Below the pieces are notes generated by a model that was given only the letters and a program-made list of their open reading frames with translations, was not told the origin of the DNA and searched no databases. Below, in pieces: positions 62,307 to 64,000 of a DNA stretch of 64,000 nt; within the stretch, counting starts at the first letter, position 1, and every line of letters starts with the position of its first letter. A program made the position numbers and the translations under genes. Origin of the DNA: Phytoactinopolyspora limicola (GTDB taxonomy: Bacteria > Actinomycetota > Actinomycetes > Jiangellales > Jiangellaceae); assembly GCF_011320225.1 (NCBI RefSeq), contig NZ_JAAOEN010000004.1, positions 490,973 to 554,972 of the forward strand, read 5' to 3'.

Positions 62307-63545
62307 TCATCCGACGACGCGCCTCGGACGAACCACCGGCGACTCTTCGCGCCGCTGGTTATGGCCGGGGGTGCGTAGTGACAGGGTCCACGCACCCCCG
62401 GCCAGCGCGACAACCGCGGCCACCCCGAACGCCCAGGGAAGTCCCATCGCCGTGGCGACGAACCCTAAGAGGATCGGACCACCACCGATACCAAGGTCGA
62501 GGAAGACACTGGCGGTGCCCGACGCGGCACCACGTTCGGACGGCTCGGCCGTGGCGAAGATCGCGGCGAAGAACGCCGGCGTGCTGAAGGTGACACCAAG
62601 CGCCAACAAGACCGCTCCTAGAACAACCCCCGCCGGGGCCGCCCAGAGGGCGATCACCATCAGGCCGGAGGCGATCGTCACCAGCGCGGCGGCCCCGAGG
62701 ATGAGCGGCGGGAAGCGGTCGTGGACCCGCGCGAAGGCGATCCGGCTCACCACGACGACACCACCGTAGACGATCAGCGGCGTGCCCGTTCGGGCCATTC
62801 CCACGTCGTCGGCGTGCAGCGCGGCGAACGCCAGAAAGACCCCCATGGCCACCACGGAGGCGAAGAACCCCAAGGCCGGCGGCAGCGCCTTCACGTGGAT
62901 GAGTCGGGGCCGATGCCCCGGGACCGGCTGCCCGACCCGAGTCTCGCCGACGTAGAGGGCCGCCACCACCGCGAACAGGGCCAGCCCGGCGGCGGCGTGC
63001 CAGGCCGTGGTGAATCCCCATCTGCCCATAACGAACTCGCCCAGCAGCGGACCGCCCGCGATGCCGAGGTAAAGCCCCAGCGAGTTGTAGCTCAGTGCTT
63101 CACCGACGCGGCTGGGTGGTGCCAGGTCGGCCACCGCCGCGAACGACGCGACGAAGAACGCGGCCTCGGCGACGCCGAGAAGAAGCCGGATCGCCACGAC
63201 CGCCGCCAGCGTGTCGACGTGTGCGGTGGCGACCATACAGATGGCACACAGGGCGGCACCCGCAACCAACAGGGGTCGCCGGCCGACGGTGTCGGTGAGC
63301 CGGCCGGCCACCGGGCGCAAGGCGAGCGCGGTGACCGCGAACGCACCGAACGCGATGCCGGCACCGGCGGTGCCGGATCCGACCGGGCCGGTGACGTAAT
63401 GCGGCAGCAGCAGGAAAGACATGCCGATAGCGGTGAAATACGCGAGGTCGGCGACGGTCAGCCCGACGAACGCCGGAGTGAACAGACGCTCCGGCGCCGA
63501 ACCGACGGGACGCCGCGAGGAGGTGGTCGAGGTAGCCATACCCAC
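62307..63545 (-). CDS. MFS transporter
   Basis: This 412-residue transporter has 12 predicted membrane helices. The intracellular loop 2-3 motif is GRLTDTVGRRPLLVAGA, and motif C-like glycines appear in LYLGIAGGPLLGEF, suggesting a drug or metabolite exporter. The cytoplasmic loop between helices 6 and 7 carries VGQPVPGHRPRLIHVK. A GTG at 63545 or ATG at 63539 may be the start; no good ribosome site is seen. It converges on the PPOX gene with a 3-bp gap. Confidence 0.88.
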   Translation of the reverse strand: MGMATSTTSSRRPVGSAPERLFTPAFVGLTVADLAYFTAIGMSFLLLPHYVTGPVGSGTAGAGIAFGAFAVTALALRPVAGRLTDTVGRRPLLVAGAALCAICMVATAHVDTLAAVVAIRLLLGVAEAAFFVASFAAVADLAPPSRVGEALSYNSLGLYLGIAGGPLLGEFVMGRWGFTTAWHAAAGLALFAVVAALYVGETRVGQPVPGHRPRLIHVKALPPALGFFASVVAMGVFLAFAALHADDVGMARTGTPLIVYGGVVVVSRIAFARVHDRFPPLILGAAALVTIASGLMVIALWAAPAGVVLGAVLLALGVTFSTPAFFAAIFATAEPSERGAASGTASVFLDLGIGGGPILLGFVATAMGLPWAFGVAAVVALAGGAWTLSLRTPGHNQRREESPVVRPRRVVG

Positions 63546-63602
63546 AGGTTCCGCCGTGTCCCGGTGCCGGCACCTGAGTAGACCTACCTATTTAGAGGCC
63601 TC

Positions 63603-64000
63603 TTACGACGACGTTCCCGCCAAGCCGTGCTCCATGGCGAACATCGCCGCGGCCGCCCGGGTCGACACGCCGATTTTGGTGTAGACGTCCTGCACATGGT
63701 TCTCGGCGGTGCGCCGGGAGATCACCAGGCGCTCGGCGATCTCCCGGTTCGACAGTCCGTGGGTAACCAGGCGCAGCACCTCGACCTGCCGATCGGTTAA
63801 GCCGGCCGGGCGGACCCGACGAGACCGACGCTCGTGCCCGGCCGCCTCCAGCACGGCTTGCACCGCGTCGCCATCGAGGCATCCGGCGCGCGCCTCGTCT
63901 CTGAGCGACCGCGCCGCTTCGGCCGCGGGTATAGCCGCCGCGCGGGGCCGCTCCTCGACCGCGGTCTGGTACGCGTCGGCAGCGGCGAGGACCCGTGCGG
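63603..64000 (-). CDS. LuxR-type regulator, C-terminal part (probable HD-domain protein)
   Basis: The gene runs off the window, leaving the last 132 residues. They include DAYQTAVEERPRAAAIPAAEAARSLRDEARAGCLDGDAVQAVLEAAG, a linker typical of actinobacterial HD-domain/LuxR proteins, and then a LuxR helix-turn-helix (LTDRQVEVLRLVTHGLSNREIAERLVISRRTAENHVQDVYTKIGVSTRAAAAMFAMEHGL). The HD phosphohydrolase part would lie outside the window. It is 57 bases upstream of the MFS gene in the same direction and may regulate it. Confidence 0.88.
   Translation of the reverse strand, partial: ARVLAAADAYQTAVEERPRAAAIPAAEAARSLRDEARAGCLDGDAVQAVLEAAGHERRSRRVRPAGLTDRQVEVLRLVTHGLSNREIAERLVISRRTAENHVQDVYTKIGVSTRAAAAMFAMEHGLAGTSS

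Overview
The window is high-GC DNA with actinobacterial traits: many GTG starts, several leaderless promoters, dense four-base ATGA/GTGA gene overlaps, F420-type oxidoreductases (DDN and PPOX families), a GAP/Sap-like exporter, an MbtH protein, PucR and NB-ARC/TPR regulators and an HD-LuxR-type protein. It fits a soil actinomycete (a Jiangella- or Streptomyces-like organism). No rRNA, tRNA or plasmid gene was seen, so the genus cannot be fixed. About 50 genes are called, and almost all of them are accessory metabolism, transport and regulation.

Layout. (1) 1-12.7 kb: the end of an IclR regulator; a leftward four-gene cluster of unknown function (M15-like peptidase, 141-aa protein, 889-aa and about 1336-aa beta-rich proteins, the last with a ComEA-type helix-hairpin-helix); a divergent NB-ARC/TPR STAND regulator; and a PucR regulator. 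(2) 12.9-18.5 kb: a complete glutarate route (aminotransferase, semialdehyde dehydrogenase, family III CoA-transferase, glutaryl-CoA dehydrogenase) divergent from PucR. It ends in a 447-bp nested inverted-repeat element. (3) 18.9-30 kb: a leftward operon of copper amine oxidase, peptide ABC importer, P1 peptidase and C45 acyltransferase, controlled by a divergent LacI regulator with a visible operator. The binding-protein gene carries an in-frame 159-bp MITE-like insertion. (4) 30-39 kb: a DDN enzyme, a Sap-like exporter, a two-component system, a Cfr-like 23S rRNA methyltransferase, an RraA-like protein and a UvrA-like ABC protein. The Cfr-like and UvrA-like genes suggest antibiotic self-protection. 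(5) 39-44.6 kb: long-form argG with ARG-box-like DNA, a broken NRPS adenylation domain, mbtH, a pyrimidine/G-run tract, and an ArsR-ABC exporter operon. (6) 44.6-54 kb: two TetR/DUF2867 modules, a quinone oxidoreductase, a GHL10-like glycosidase, three related TPM-like membrane proteins and a secreted GlpQ. Three copies of a long palindrome family lie at gene ends here. (7) 54-62 kb: a sugar ABC importer operon with a ROK kinase, a YhfX-like PLP protein and a YhfV/Php-like phosphotriesterase, divergent from a ROK repressor with a 27-bp operator. (8) 62-64 kb: F420 PPOX enzyme, MFS transporter and the C-terminal end of an HD/LuxR-type regulator.

The most unusual items are the nested CTGATC inverted-repeat element (18460-18906), the in-frame MITE in the lipoprotein gene (26517-26675), the long palindrome family (46995, 49469, 52699), the Cfr-like gene (34295) and the uncharacterised clusters at 317-8360 and 54228-60506. 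Family calls were made by reading motifs, without database searches.
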